64,000 nucleotides of DNA, taken from Portulaca oleracea (Eukaryota; Streptophyta; Magnoliopsida; Caryophyllales; Portulacaceae). The position numbers were made by a program, and so were the translations under genes. The DNA lies in NCBI GenBank assembly GCA_029582165.1, contig CM055877.1, positions 35,533,249 to 35,597,248 on the forward strand. Direction: 5' to 3'. Positions 11,697 to 20,999 of this stretch are shown here, one piece after another (position 1 is the first letter of the stretch; every line of letters begins with the position of its first letter). Below the pieces are notes generated by a model. That model was not told where the DNA came from, ran no database searches, and worked only from the letters and a program-made list of their open reading frames with translations.

Positions 11697-12821
11697 TTGG
11701 GTTATGTCCGCGCCTGGACCGTGTCTTCTGGGCCGCTTCTTATGGACCAAACAAAACCTAGGCGGGTTTTGTATATTTTTTCTTTTTTTTCTCTGCCTCG
11801 TGAAGGGTATCAAGGTGGTGCTACTAGAAGGGCCGATATGGAGGCCGATGGGGAGTCTGTTCCCAGAGAACCACCTCGACGTTATACTGTAGGCGCTCCT
11901 CGCACGGAGCCCCCACGCCGCTTTTCGGTTGGAGAATATTCTTCTCGAGGTCGATCTTGGGAGGAAATTGGTGGTTCTTCTCGTCCGCCTCTAGCAGCTG
12001 CACCTGAGGGTCGGGGCAAAGGCATTCTGATCGAGGGTCAACACTCCACTGGATCCCATCGTAGCAGGTCTGGTAGCAGAGGTCGCCGCCCTCCGAGTAT
12101 GGAAGAGGACATGGCTCAGATGTCCTTGGAGGAGCCACTAGGTCATGGAGGGTCGTATCACAGTACTGGATATGGTGGTGATACCCAGCCTTATTCTTAC
12201 TGGGTGGAGGATGCTTCCGAGTCGAGAGCCACTTACTGGCCTCCACATTCTCGCCATACCCCAACTTCAGTGCGCTATGCTCGTTGCAGTCGGGAGATAG
12301 TGGTGATGGACCGTGACTCAGGTGCATCCGTAGGGTATCCTGGCGGTCAAGCCCTAGCGGATGACGCTACTTCACGTCCTGCAACCTATGATGTTTCCTC
12401 TATTGGTTCCGGTTCTGCAAGATGGCCTATCCCTGCTCCTGAAATGGGTCCGACATGGCCCATGAGTTCCCAAGAGTAATCTGTGCCTCAACACTCTTGG
12501 CTGGGAGGATCTGCTTCTTCTGGTTGGCCAGCCCCCGGTTATGGAACTGGTCTTATATGGCCTACTCCATCTGTTGAATGGTAGGTTCCTGATCATTCCT
12601 GGCTGGCTGCTTCACAGGAGCATTCTGTGTCTTCACCGTCGAGCGTACATCCTTCGAAAATGCCCTTGACTGGGCCATCGCCTCCTGTGCAAACTGCTCC
12701 TGGACCTGATTATTACTCCTGGGATACCTATTTTGGCACGACCGGTACTTCCAATGCGGGAGCTTCAAATGCAGGGGGCAACTTGGCGGAGGACATCGGC
12801 GATTCTGGTTCTTTGTGGTGA
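11697..12821 (+). pseudogene. Antisense low-complexity ORF of E2
   Basis: A Ser/Gly/Pro/Arg-rich reading frame runs from 11697 on the strand opposite to E2 gag-pol. It has in-frame stops at 12477-12479 and 12582-12584, then continues to 12821. Composition and codon regularity suggest former coding, but I do not recognise a domain. By position it corresponds to the C-terminal part of the antisense gene at 52300-54780 in E6, which also ends in a Ser/Gln-rich tail; this link is inference. A palindrome with core CCTAGGCGGG lies at 11756-11773. Confidence 0.45.
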
Positions 12822-13438
12822 TCCATTTATGCAATGCATGACTCTTTTTTTTCTCTTATTTACTTTTTATGCAAAACTCTTTGTAATATATTTTTTATTT
12901 TATACAAGACTCCAAGACTTGATGTATGTACAACTTTAACGCTTTTATTAATGCAATTTCGAATGATTTTCTACATGATGGGATTAATCCCAATTAATCC
13001 CGCTTCCCCAAAAGAAAAGAAAATAAAAAAAAGAACAAAAACTTAAGTGTCGGAGATAACTCGAGCAAAAATTTCAGAACCGGACATCATTGGGTTGATA
13101 ACAGAAACCGGAACATCAAAAATACACGAATGGGCCAATTGAAACTAAAACAGAAGGGCCCAAGATAAGTCTTCGCGCAAATGGACCACGAGGACCGGAA
13201 AGCTGGGGCCTGGACCGCTTAAAACCTAGGCGGGTTTTAAGCGGCTGGAGAGCTGGGTCTGGGCTGGTTGGCGCGCGCGCGTGTTATCCTGCCAAAATTA
13301 TAACCCAGGTGGGTTATAAATTTTTTTTATTTCTTTTTCGCTAGCTGTTGAAGAAAGGCTTGAATCATGGGATGTGATGGCAACGACTATGTGATTGCTT
13401 GCTGGCCGATTTGTTCCATTTTGATCATGGATAAAGGT
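12822..13438. other. Spacer between the antisense ORFs of E2
   Basis: Non-coding 600 bp on the plus strand. Contains two strong palindromes, TTAAAACCTAGGCGGGTTTTAA around 13220-13241 (arms TTAAAACC/GGTTTTAA) and one around 13301-13320 (arms TTATAACCC/GGGTTATAA). TTAATGCAATTT near 12949 may belong to the 3' end of the preceding antisense unit. Confidence 0.5.
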
Positions 13439-13446
13439 GTATAAAT
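13439..13446 (+). promoter_or_regulatory. TATA box of the antisense gene
   Basis: TATAAATA, about 98 bp upstream of the ATG at 13537, followed by a CATCATCTTCAATTGCATC leader of the plant 5' UTR type. It lies on the strand opposite to the element's own transcription. Confidence 0.55.
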
Positions 13447-13536
13447 ACCTCATCCTTTGCATATGGATATCACTCATCATCTTCAATTGCATCTTTCATC
13501 TAAAAAGCCTCCTAAAATCACAAAAATCCTCCTATC

Positions 13537-15014
13537 ATGGCTTTCGAGAAGAAGCTCGCTACTTGGATGAGCACTTTGTCCAGAGACGAGAAGAAAGAGC
13601 TCGGGAGATATAGCCTGACGAGATTGCTGAGTCTCCGGCAAACGAGAGTCAACCATGACTTCATCCGAGCGGCAGGGGCTTTTTGGGATCCGAAGATGCA
13701 CGTTTTCCGCTTTTCCTTGAAAGAGCTATGTCCACTTCCCGAAGAGTGGTCGTCTATTCTTGGGACGAATCATTTCGCATAGCCGACATCACCTCCAGCT
13801 GCTACTGACAACACCAAACAGTACAAGGAGTTGTTATGCCTTCTGAACCGAGTCATAGGAAGCGCACTATTCGGTGATAAGGTACATTTCCAAACCATTG
13901 TCGAATACTTTCAATCTCCTGATACTTTGGAATATGGTCTCGTGATACGAGTGCGAGCACTTGTATTATGTCTTCTTGGGGAATTTTGCTTCTATCATGG
14001 CGGGAGAAGAACCGGGCCGGCGGGCCTAATTCAGATTGTTGAAGACATGGCTCGAGGCTTTAATCCAGTGCCGTTGATGCTAGCGGAGACGATGATGGGC
14101 TTGGATAATCCGGATCCAGAATATGAGCTTCGCGGGAGCCCCCTACTTCTTCAGGTACACTTCCTCCCTCATTCCTTTGTTCTCAATTTGTGAAATCCAC
14201 CTATTGTCTGTATAACCTAGGCGGGTTTTAAGATTTTTTTTGTTTTTTTTCATTAGTTTGGGAATAATTGGCATGCAATTGTAACCCGTGCTAACTTTAT
14301 GGGCAGATCTGGCTGATGGAGCATTTGGGCCTCATCAGAGATCCTCGTAATCCTTCGACACTTGCAAATTATTGTTAAAGGAAGCGCAAGTATACCGAGC
14401 ATCAATCGGTAACTGAATGGACCGCCTTTTTGAAGGAACCTCGTGACACCACATGGTGGATCGAGTGGTGGCATGTTCCTGAATATGTGACTAGTGACTA
14501 TCACAATGCCTATGTGTGTATCGCCGGCTTGACACACATGACTTTCTACTTTCCGGAGCGGGTGTGGCGACAGATGGGCCGCAAACAGACCATCCCCGAG
14601 TGGCTATGTGAAGCCCTCGAGCAATTGAAGCTTCGTGGCTCGGTGATAGAGTCTTGGCTGAAGTACTGGGCGAGAAGGCCGACCCTTAAGGCTCCGTCAA
14701 AGGCACATGTATAAGAGATCGCTGACGTTGGATATCACGGATGGCTAATTGCGGCCGTCGAGTCTCGCCGTGCCGGAGAGGCGTTAAGAAGTCAAGCATC
14801 CATAAAGGAGAGACTGGGTCCTCGTTCATTGATAAAGGATCGTCTCGGTGCGAAGGTGACGGCAAAAGATCGACTTGGTCCGAGGGTGGAGCCACGAAAA
14901 TCGCATAAGAGAGCCTATAAGCCTAAAAACAAAGAGACGGACCCAAATGAGCCTAAAGACATGGAGATTGACCATGAGACCACTGACGAAGTAGAGAAAA
15001 TGAAACAAGACTAG
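13537..15014 (+). pseudogene. Antisense retrotransposon gene (DUF7745-like), two exons, three nonsense codons
   Basis: Exon 1 (13537-14154) starts MAFEKKLATWMSTLSRDEKK and contains FWDPKMHVFRFSLKELCPLPEEW, a block I associate with the plant DUF7745-type protein often found in retrotransposons. The intron is 14155-14306 (GT...AG). Exon 2 (14307-15014) continues in phase with a W-rich block (WWIEWWHVPEY) and ends in a basic tail with repeated (K)DRLGP motifs. Both exons read in one frame over about 440 codons. The only breaks are at 13780, at about 14376 and at 14712. All three are TAA/TAG, which a single C-to-T change could produce from CAA/CAG. AATAAA follows at 15123. Antisense genes are known in some Tat-lineage elements such as Grande. 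Molecular function is unknown. Confidence 0.75.
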
Positions 15015-15122
15015 AAGATGGATGGAAGTGAAGGAATTGAACTGCTTTGCCAGAATAAACTTTTATTTAATTAAGCCTTTTGAATTCTTATTTACAAGCA
15101 GTGTACTTGCATTTTAATCATT

Positions 15123-15128
15123 AATAAA
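15123..15128 (+). terminator. Polyadenylation signal of the antisense gene
   Basis: AATAAA about 110 bp after the antisense stop codon, in the narrow space between this gene and the oppositely oriented integrase end at 15249. Convergent transcription units are therefore kept apart by only about 230 bp. Confidence 0.5.
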
Positions 15129-15248
15129 AGAAGAAGTATTGTTTACAATCATTGTGTTCTTGCAAACTTTATATTTCCTTCTTTTTATGAGCATAAATTG
15201 AATATTAACCAAGTATCTGTAAATTGGTTTTCCAGTTGCTTGGCTATA

Positions 15249-17155
15249 TTAAGCATAATATCGCTTGAGCTGATCCAAATTTGTCGGTTGAATCACATCT
15301 TCTCCATCAATAGTGGCAAGCCGAGCTGCTCCTCCCGGTAAAATTTCCTTAACCATATAAGGACCTTTCCAATTAGGTGCAAACTTTCCCCTTGGGTCTT
15401 GTATTGGTGCCCTCATTTCCTTAAGCACTAGATCACCTTCTTGAAGTGAACGACTTTTCACCTTCTTATTAAAAGCGTGAGTGATCCTATTCTGGTACAC
15501 CTGAACATTATGCAACGCCCTTAATCGCCTTCATCCATCAACATTAACTCCTCGAACCTTGCCCTAGCCCATTCTGCTTCTGGCAATTGGCTTTCTACCA
15601 CTATTCGTAATGAAGGGATTGCTAACTCAATCGGCAGGACTGCTTCCATCCCATACACTAATGAATATGGTGTTGCTCCTGTGGCAGTATGAATTGAGGT
15701 CCGGTATCCCCACAAGGCAAATGCTAACTTGTCAGGCCAATCTTTGTAAGTGACAACCATCTTCTTAATGATTCCTGCCACCGTTTTATTGGCCGCTTCT
15801 ACAGCTCCGTTGGCTTGAGGTCGGTAAGGTGAGGACCGATGATGCTGAATTTTGTAATTGGTGAGAAAAACTTCCACTTCCTTTCGAAAGTGACTCCCGT
15901 TATCACTGATGATCTCATGAGGTACTCCATATCGGCATATAATCTTCTGAAGGATGAATTTGGCCACTTGTTTGAATGTGAGTTTGGCAAAAGATGCTGC
16001 CTCTACCCACTTAGTGAAGTAATCAATAGCGGCCAAGATGTATTCATGTCCTCCTGTTCCGGTTGGGTGTATTTTGCCAATGATGTCAATACTAGGGGTG
16101 GAAGAAAAATCCGGAACCGGCACACCGAACCGGAAACTGGATTAAAAAACCGGAAACGGGCAACACCGAACCGGCTTAAAATTTCGGTGCACCGCACCGG
16201 AAAAACCGGATGCTAAACGGGGCGGTTCCGGTTTGGGATATTCACACCGACGGGACCGTCACCGAACCGTTAATATAAATAAATATATATTTATAAAAAT
16301 TTTGGTTAAAAAAAAATTCTACCCAAAAATTAATACAAAAATAGTGTAAATTAACTTGGTAAAAAAAAAAAAAAGAACATTAGGACATTGGGCTTATGGG
16401 CTAAGATAGTAAGAACTAAAAACCGGCACCGAACCTTTTTTTATTTAATAGACTTTTTTTTAATGTTAATAGAAATTAGTGCAGTTCCGGTTCACCGGTG
16501 AAACCGCACCGTTAAATCCGGTGCACCGGTTTTTAAAAACCAGGTGATTCGGTTCCGGTTTAAGGTTTTAACACACCGTTTCGTCCGGTGCACCGCTTCG
16601 ACGCACCGAAACCGCACCGCACCGCACCGTTTCCACCCCTAGTCAATACCCCATACCGAGAATGGCCATGGAGAGGTCAGTGTTGTCAGATATGAAGGAG
16701 GTTGATGCTGCAGATTGGCATACTCCTGACATTTGTGGCATCTTCGAACAAAATTCAAGCAGTCTGCTTCCATAGTGGTTCAATAATAACCAGCTCTTTG
16801 AATCTTCTTTGCTAGCATGCGCCCATTCATGTGAGGCCCACACTCTCCTCCGGGGACAGTATCGATAACTTCCTTTGCACTTTTAGCATCAATACACAAC
16901 AAATTGATGCATATAGGTGACTTCTTGTACAAACGATCTTGGATCAAGCAGTATTGTGCTACTAGAGACCTGATCGCTCGTTGTCCTCGAGCATCTAACT
17001 CAGCCGGATATTCTCCCTTCCGGAGAAAATTGTATATGTCAAGAAACCATTCCTCAGTCTCCTTTTCTTGTGTTTCCATGGCGCAGACATATGCGGGTTC
17101 AGACTATCGCTCTACAATTACTGGTAGCTGGAGCGTGCCTGATGGGATTGATATA
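15249..17155 (-). pseudogene. E2 integrase (interrupted by a hAT MITE)
   Basis: Reads right to left as two parts. The first (17155-16642) ends with the zinc-binding HMNG...CHKCQEYA segment. The second (16092-15249) holds the catalytic core and C-terminal domain. Core residues are visible as AAIDYFTKW (Asp near 16022), ISDNGSHF (Asp near 15904) and ANGAVEAANK (Glu about 35 residues on). The C-terminal part has KGPYMVKEILPGGAARL. A frameshift lies near 15530, and stops occur around the hAT junction. Integrase would insert the element's cDNA; this copy is broken. It continues the pol frame that starts at 20937. Confidence 0.88.
16093..16641. mobile_element. hAT-type MITE with 8-bp TSD
   Basis: Ends TAGGGGTGGAA...TTCCACCCCTA, flanked on both sides by GTCAATAC (16085-16092 and 16642-16649). 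The interior is dominated by ACCGGTGCACCGG and AAACCGGAACCG type motifs near both ends around an AT-rich centre. No transposase. It splits the integrase coding sequence. Confidence 0.9.
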
Positions 17156-18816
17156 TGTAATACCCCGGGTATGCGGTCAAAGTGTGGCTTAAAAGGATTG
17201 AAATGACTACTCATATCACCAAGGTGCACCTTCTTTTATGGTAGCTCATCCGTTGGGAACTCCTCAGTTAAGCGTGCTTGGTTGGGAGTGGTCTAAGGAT
17301 GGGTGACCTCTTGGGAAGTTTTCTCAGGCAGCGTGTGAGCGAGGACGAAGCATGCTGGAAAGACTCGTGGTGATTTGTGGGGCCAGCCAGCGATCCTTGA
17401 AGCAGTTTATCGGTAATTTCCGCGGCCTGGGGAGGGGCCGGGGTGTTACAGATGGTATCAGAGCCGACCCGCGACCGTGAGCTGCGCCAGTGGACGGGAG
17501 ATCCATGGGCAGTCACCTAGCGGGGCAAAGATTCTGGAATGGATTGTGGCACAACGAGGATGTAGTGTGTTTAAGTGGGGGTGATTGTAACACCCCGGGT
17601 ATGTGGTTAAAGTGTGGCCTAAGAGGATTGAAATGACTACTTATATCACCAAGGTGCATCTTCTTTTATGGTAGCTCATCCGTTGGGAACTTCTCAGTTA
17701 AGCGTGCTTGGCTGGGAGTAGACCAAGGATGGGTGACCTCCTGGGAAGTTTTCCTGGGCAGCGTGTGAGCGAGGACGAAGCACGCTGGAAAGACTAGTGG
17801 CGATTTGTTGGGCCAGTCACCGATCCTTGAAGCAGTTATCTGTAACGTCTCCTAAATCCCGCTGGGGTACACTTTAATTATTTTGATTGATTTTTAAGTT
17901 GTTTTGCGATTTGCATCCCGAATGGATTTTATGGTGGAAAATTTGACTGTCTATTTTGGATGTCGAGTTATGTTTTTGAGTTGGTAAAATATGAACAGTC
18001 GTTTATGTGTGATTTGGAAATAGTTTTGGAAATTTGGATTGGATTGGATTGGAATGTGGCACAACGAGTACGTTGTGCGCTTAAGTGGGGGTGAATGTAA
18101 TACCTCGGGTATGCGGTCAAAGTGTGGCTTAAAAGGATTGAAATGACTACTCATATCACCAAGGTGCACCTTCTTTTATGGTAGCTCATCCGTTGGGAAC
18201 TCCTCAGTTAAGTGTGCTTGGCTGGGAGTAGTCTATGGATGGGTGACCTCCTGGGAAGTTTTCTCAGGCAGCGTGTGAGCGAGGACGAAGCACGCTGGAA
18301 AGACTCGTGGTGATTTGTGGGGCCAGTCAGCGATCCTTGAAGCAGTTATCGGTAATGTCCGCGGCCCGGGAGGGGCCGGGGCGTTACAGATGGTATCAGA
18401 GCCGACCCGCGACCGTGAGGTGCGCTAGTGGGCGGGAGATCCATGGGCAGTCACCTAGCGGGGCAAAGATTCTAGAATGGATTGTGGCACAACGAGGACG
18501 TTGTGTGCTTAAGTGGGGGTGATTGTAACACCCCGGTTATGTGGTTAAAGTGTGGCTTAAGAGGATTGAAATGACTACTCATATCACCAAGGTGCATCTT
18601 CTTTTATGGTAGCTCATCCGTTGGGAACTTCTCAGTTAAGCGTGCTTGGCTGGGAGTAGACCAAGGATGGGTGACCTCTTGGGAAGTTTTTCTGGGCAGC
18701 GTGTGAGCGAGGACGAAGCACGCTGGAAAGACTCGTGGTGATTTGTGGGGCCAGTCAGCGATCCTTGAAGTAGTTATCGGTAATGTCCGCGGCCGGGGTT
18801 GGGTCGGGGCGTTACA
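17156..18816 (+). mobile_element. Tandem Cassandra TRIM array (four LTRs, three internal segments)
   Basis: Four copies of a roughly 293-bp LTR (17156-17450, from 17586, 18096-18388, 18524-18816) alternate with internal segments of about 136 bp. Each complete internal segment begins TGGTATCAGAGCC, the initiator tRNA-Met primer site, and ends AAGTGGGGGTGA, a polypurine tract. The LTRs contain 5S rRNA-derived sequence, which defines Cassandra TRIMs. The second LTR is cut at about 17841, and roughly 200 bp of unrelated sequence (to about 18046) replaces its end. ATAT flanks the array on both sides and fits a short target duplication; removing the array restores the pol frame. Such arrays arise by unequal recombination between LTRs. 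Confidence 0.88.
17243..17320 (+). other. 5S rRNA-derived segment in a Cassandra LTR (first of four)
   Basis: The segment matches the 3' two thirds of plant 5S rRNA, including AGTTAAGCGTGCTTGG (A-box region), AGGATGGGTGACC and TTGGGAAGT (C-box region). These are the RNA polymerase III internal promoter elements. The 5' part of 5S rRNA is absent, so this is not a 5S gene. Equivalent segments lie at about 17672, 18183 and 18611, and at 40247. Confidence 0.85.
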
Positions 18817-19156
18817 ATATCATTGAAGATAACTTGTCAGCCAGTTCATTGTGATCCCTAGAAAGGTATTGGAAGCTAATTTGCTCAAACTGGTCAGCGA
18901 GTCCCAAAAGCTTTTGTTGATAAGACAAGAGACACTCACTTTGAACCTTCCACACACTCTTAGCCTGGTTGGTGATGAGGCTAGAGTCTCCAAAGACTTT
19001 TATGTGGCGTATGCCTAAAGCTAAGGCAGCTTGTAGGCCCTTGATGCATGCTTCATATTCCGCATCGTTGTTAGTAACATCAAAATCCAATTTTACTGAT
19101 ACAAGGACGTGTGATCCTCCCGGAGATATTAATAAGACTCCTACTCCACAACCCAT
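18817..19156 (-). pseudogene. E2 second RNase H (RVT_3-type)
   Basis: Follows the RT/RNase H ORF after one in-frame stop (TAA, between DGASN and MGCGVG; a C-to-T change from CAA would explain it). The D-E-D-D residues of an RNase H fold are visible as YFDGAS (in the preceding ORF), NNDAEYEA, FGDSSLI and HNELADKL. A second RNase H of this kind after a degenerate first one is the hallmark of the Tat lineage. The coding sequence is then interrupted by the Cassandra array. Confidence 0.88.
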
Positions 19157-20455
19157 TTAGTTAGAAGCTCCATCAAAATACATTTCCCAAGTAATTTCAT
19201 CAGTAAAGAACACGTCTTTGTCTTGGAATTTCAAGTGAGTTCTTGGAGGTTCCTGTGATGGTGAAGCTGCCAGAAAATCTGAAACAACTCGCACTTTGAT
19301 AGATTTCTGGGGTAAGTATTGAAGATTGAACTCAGAAAGCATGACTACCCATCGAGCGATGCGGTTGTTGATGGTTGGTTGCTCCATGATGAATTTGATG
19401 GGATTGTTCTCAACTATGAGATATACAGTATGCGAAAGCATGTAATGCCTTAGCTTCTTGGTGGCCCAAACTAATGCGAGATCCATTTTCTCTATGTCTG
19501 CGTATCGACTTTCGTAATCTAGGAACTTCTTGCTCAGGTAGTAGATGGCGCTCTCTTGACCTTTTAACTTTTGAGCTAGCATAGCCCCCATTGCTGAGCT
19601 AGTCACCGTAAGGTAAAGGAGTAGAGGCTCATCTGGTACTGGCGGCATGAGAACTGGAGGATGTTGCAAATATTCCTTGATTTTATCAAAAGCAGCTTGA
19701 CATTGATCGTCCCATTCTACTTTGCTTCCTTTCTTTAGTTTCTTGAACAAAGGTTCACAAGTCATGGTGAGCTTTGAGATGAACCTACTGATGTACTGGA
19801 CTCGTCCCAGGAAGCCTCTTATCTCCTTTTCTGTCTTAGGTGGTTGTAACTGTTGGATAGCCTTGATCTTTGAAGGATCAACTTCAATGCCCCGTCGGCT
19901 GACCACATAGCCTAGTAGCTTCCCAGAGGTAACACCGAAGGTGCACTTTACTGGGTTAAGCCGCATCTTGTATTTGCGAAGTTGCAGAAAGAACTTGGGG
20001 AGGTTAGGAATATGATCCTCCCTTGTCTTGGACTTAACAATCATGTCATCCACATAAACTTCTACTTCGACGTGCATCATGTCAAGAAGTAGGGTATTGG
20101 CAGTTCTCTGGTACGTTGCTTCGACATTTTTAAGACCGAAAGGCATGACGACATAACTGTACGTTCCCCATGGTGTAGTAAAGGAAGTTTTCTCCATTTT
20201 TTCTTCTGCCATTTTTATTTGATTGTAACCGGCATATCCATCTATAAAGGATAAGAGCTCATGTCCGCAAGTGTTATCCACTAATACATCGATGTGGGGT
20301 AGAGGAAAACTATCCTTGGGACTGGCTTTGGTAAGGTCTCGGAAGTCCACACACATGCGCACTTTCCCGTCTTTCTTGGGTACTGGGACGATGTTAGCAA
20401 TCCATTCAGGGTATTGGACTGCTTTGATGAACTTAGTGTTAAGCTGCTTGATCAC
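19157..20455 (-). CDS. E2 pol: reverse transcriptase and degenerate RNase H
   Basis: A 432-residue open frame. RT motifs are present: VCVDFRDL-type block (residues 34-41, CVDFRDLT), DGYAGYNQI (72-80), VMPFGLKN (103-110) and the catalytic YVDDM (134-138). The following RNase H keeps LLLYLTVTSSAMGAMLAQ (about 278-295), but the usual first catalytic Asp is replaced by Ser, as is common for the first RNase H of Tat elements. The frame ends at WEMYFDGASN with a stop inside the second RNase H. The N-terminal pol part overlaps in another frame (20452-20937), so a frameshift separates them. Confidence 0.9.
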   Translation of the reverse strand: MIKQLNTKFIKAVQYPEWIANIVPVPKKDGKVRMCVDFRDLTKASPKDSFPLPHIDVLVDNTCGHELLSFIDGYAGYNQIKMAEEKMEKTSFTTPWGTYSYVVMPFGLKNVEATYQRTANTLLLDMMHVEVEVYVDDMIVKSKTREDHIPNLPKFFLQLRKYKMRLNPVKCTFGVTSGKLLGYVVSRRGIEVDPSKIKAIQQLQPPKTEKEIRGFLGRVQYISRFISKLTMTCEPLFKKLKKGSKVEWDDQCQAAFDKIKEYLQHPPVLMPPVPDEPLLLYLTVTSSAMGAMLAQKLKGQESAIYYLSKKFLDYESRYADIEKMDLALVWATKKLRHYMLSHTVYLIVENNPIKFIMEQPTINNRIARWVVMLSEFNLQYLPQKSIKVRVVSDFLAASPSQEPPRTHLKFQDKDVFFTDEITWEMYFDGASN

Positions 20456-20937
20456 CTCTTCTTCAATTTTCTTAGCCCATTCAGGTTTGATCCTTCTAGC
20501 CTTTTGTCAAACCGGCTTTGCATCGGGGAGCAAAGGTATGGTGTGCTCCGCAATTTCCTGTCAATCCTCGGCATGTCCTCGTAAGACCACGTGAATACAT
20601 CCACAAACTCCTTGAGAATCTCTGTAAATCCCACCTGTTCTTCTGCTGTGAGTAAACTACCTAACTTCAACTCTCGAGGTTGTTCTTCCGTGCCCACATT
20701 TATGGTAATGGTGTCTTCCAACACCACCATTTTATGCTCATGTTCATTAGAAAATTCTTTTAAGGGTTCATCAAATTCCAAATTATTATTAGCACAACAG
20801 CTCAGGGAAGAGGGGAAAGAAGAATCAGAGTAAGCAGAAAGGTTCATTTTATTGAATGCAGAAATGAGTACATCGCCAGCAGACTCAAGACCAGACTCAC
20901 TTGACTCTAGACTCTTAGGACTAGACTCTATGTCCAT
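20452..20937 (-). pseudogene. E2 pol N-terminal spacer before RT
   Basis: Carries TITINVGTEEQPRELKLGSLLTAEEQ and EILKEFVDVFTWSYEDMPRID, the conserved lead-in to RT in this group. It then runs out of frame near 20455. No protease motif is present on the upstream side, although related elements have one between this segment and the gag end. Serine-rich at its N-terminus. Confidence 0.8.
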
Positions 20938-20939
20938 AG

Positions 20940-20999
20940 GAACTAAAGATTCAGGAGAGTCTGTTGGGTAGTCAAATGAGCAACTAAAGATTCAGGAGT
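20940..20999. repeat. Short direct repeat at the missing-protease junction
   Basis: AACTAAAGATTCAGGAG occurs at 20940-20956 and again at about 20983-20999. It sits exactly where the gag end (ending ...TTQQTLLNL) meets the pre-RT spacer and where a protease domain is expected. This fits a deletion or rearrangement mediated by short homology. Confidence 0.6.

Noticed and set aside
17156..18816. 5S rRNA gene cluster
   Set aside because: Only the 3' part of 5S is present. Each copy lies within a TG...CA LTR with a tRNA-Met primer site and polypurine tract, so these are Cassandra TRIMs.
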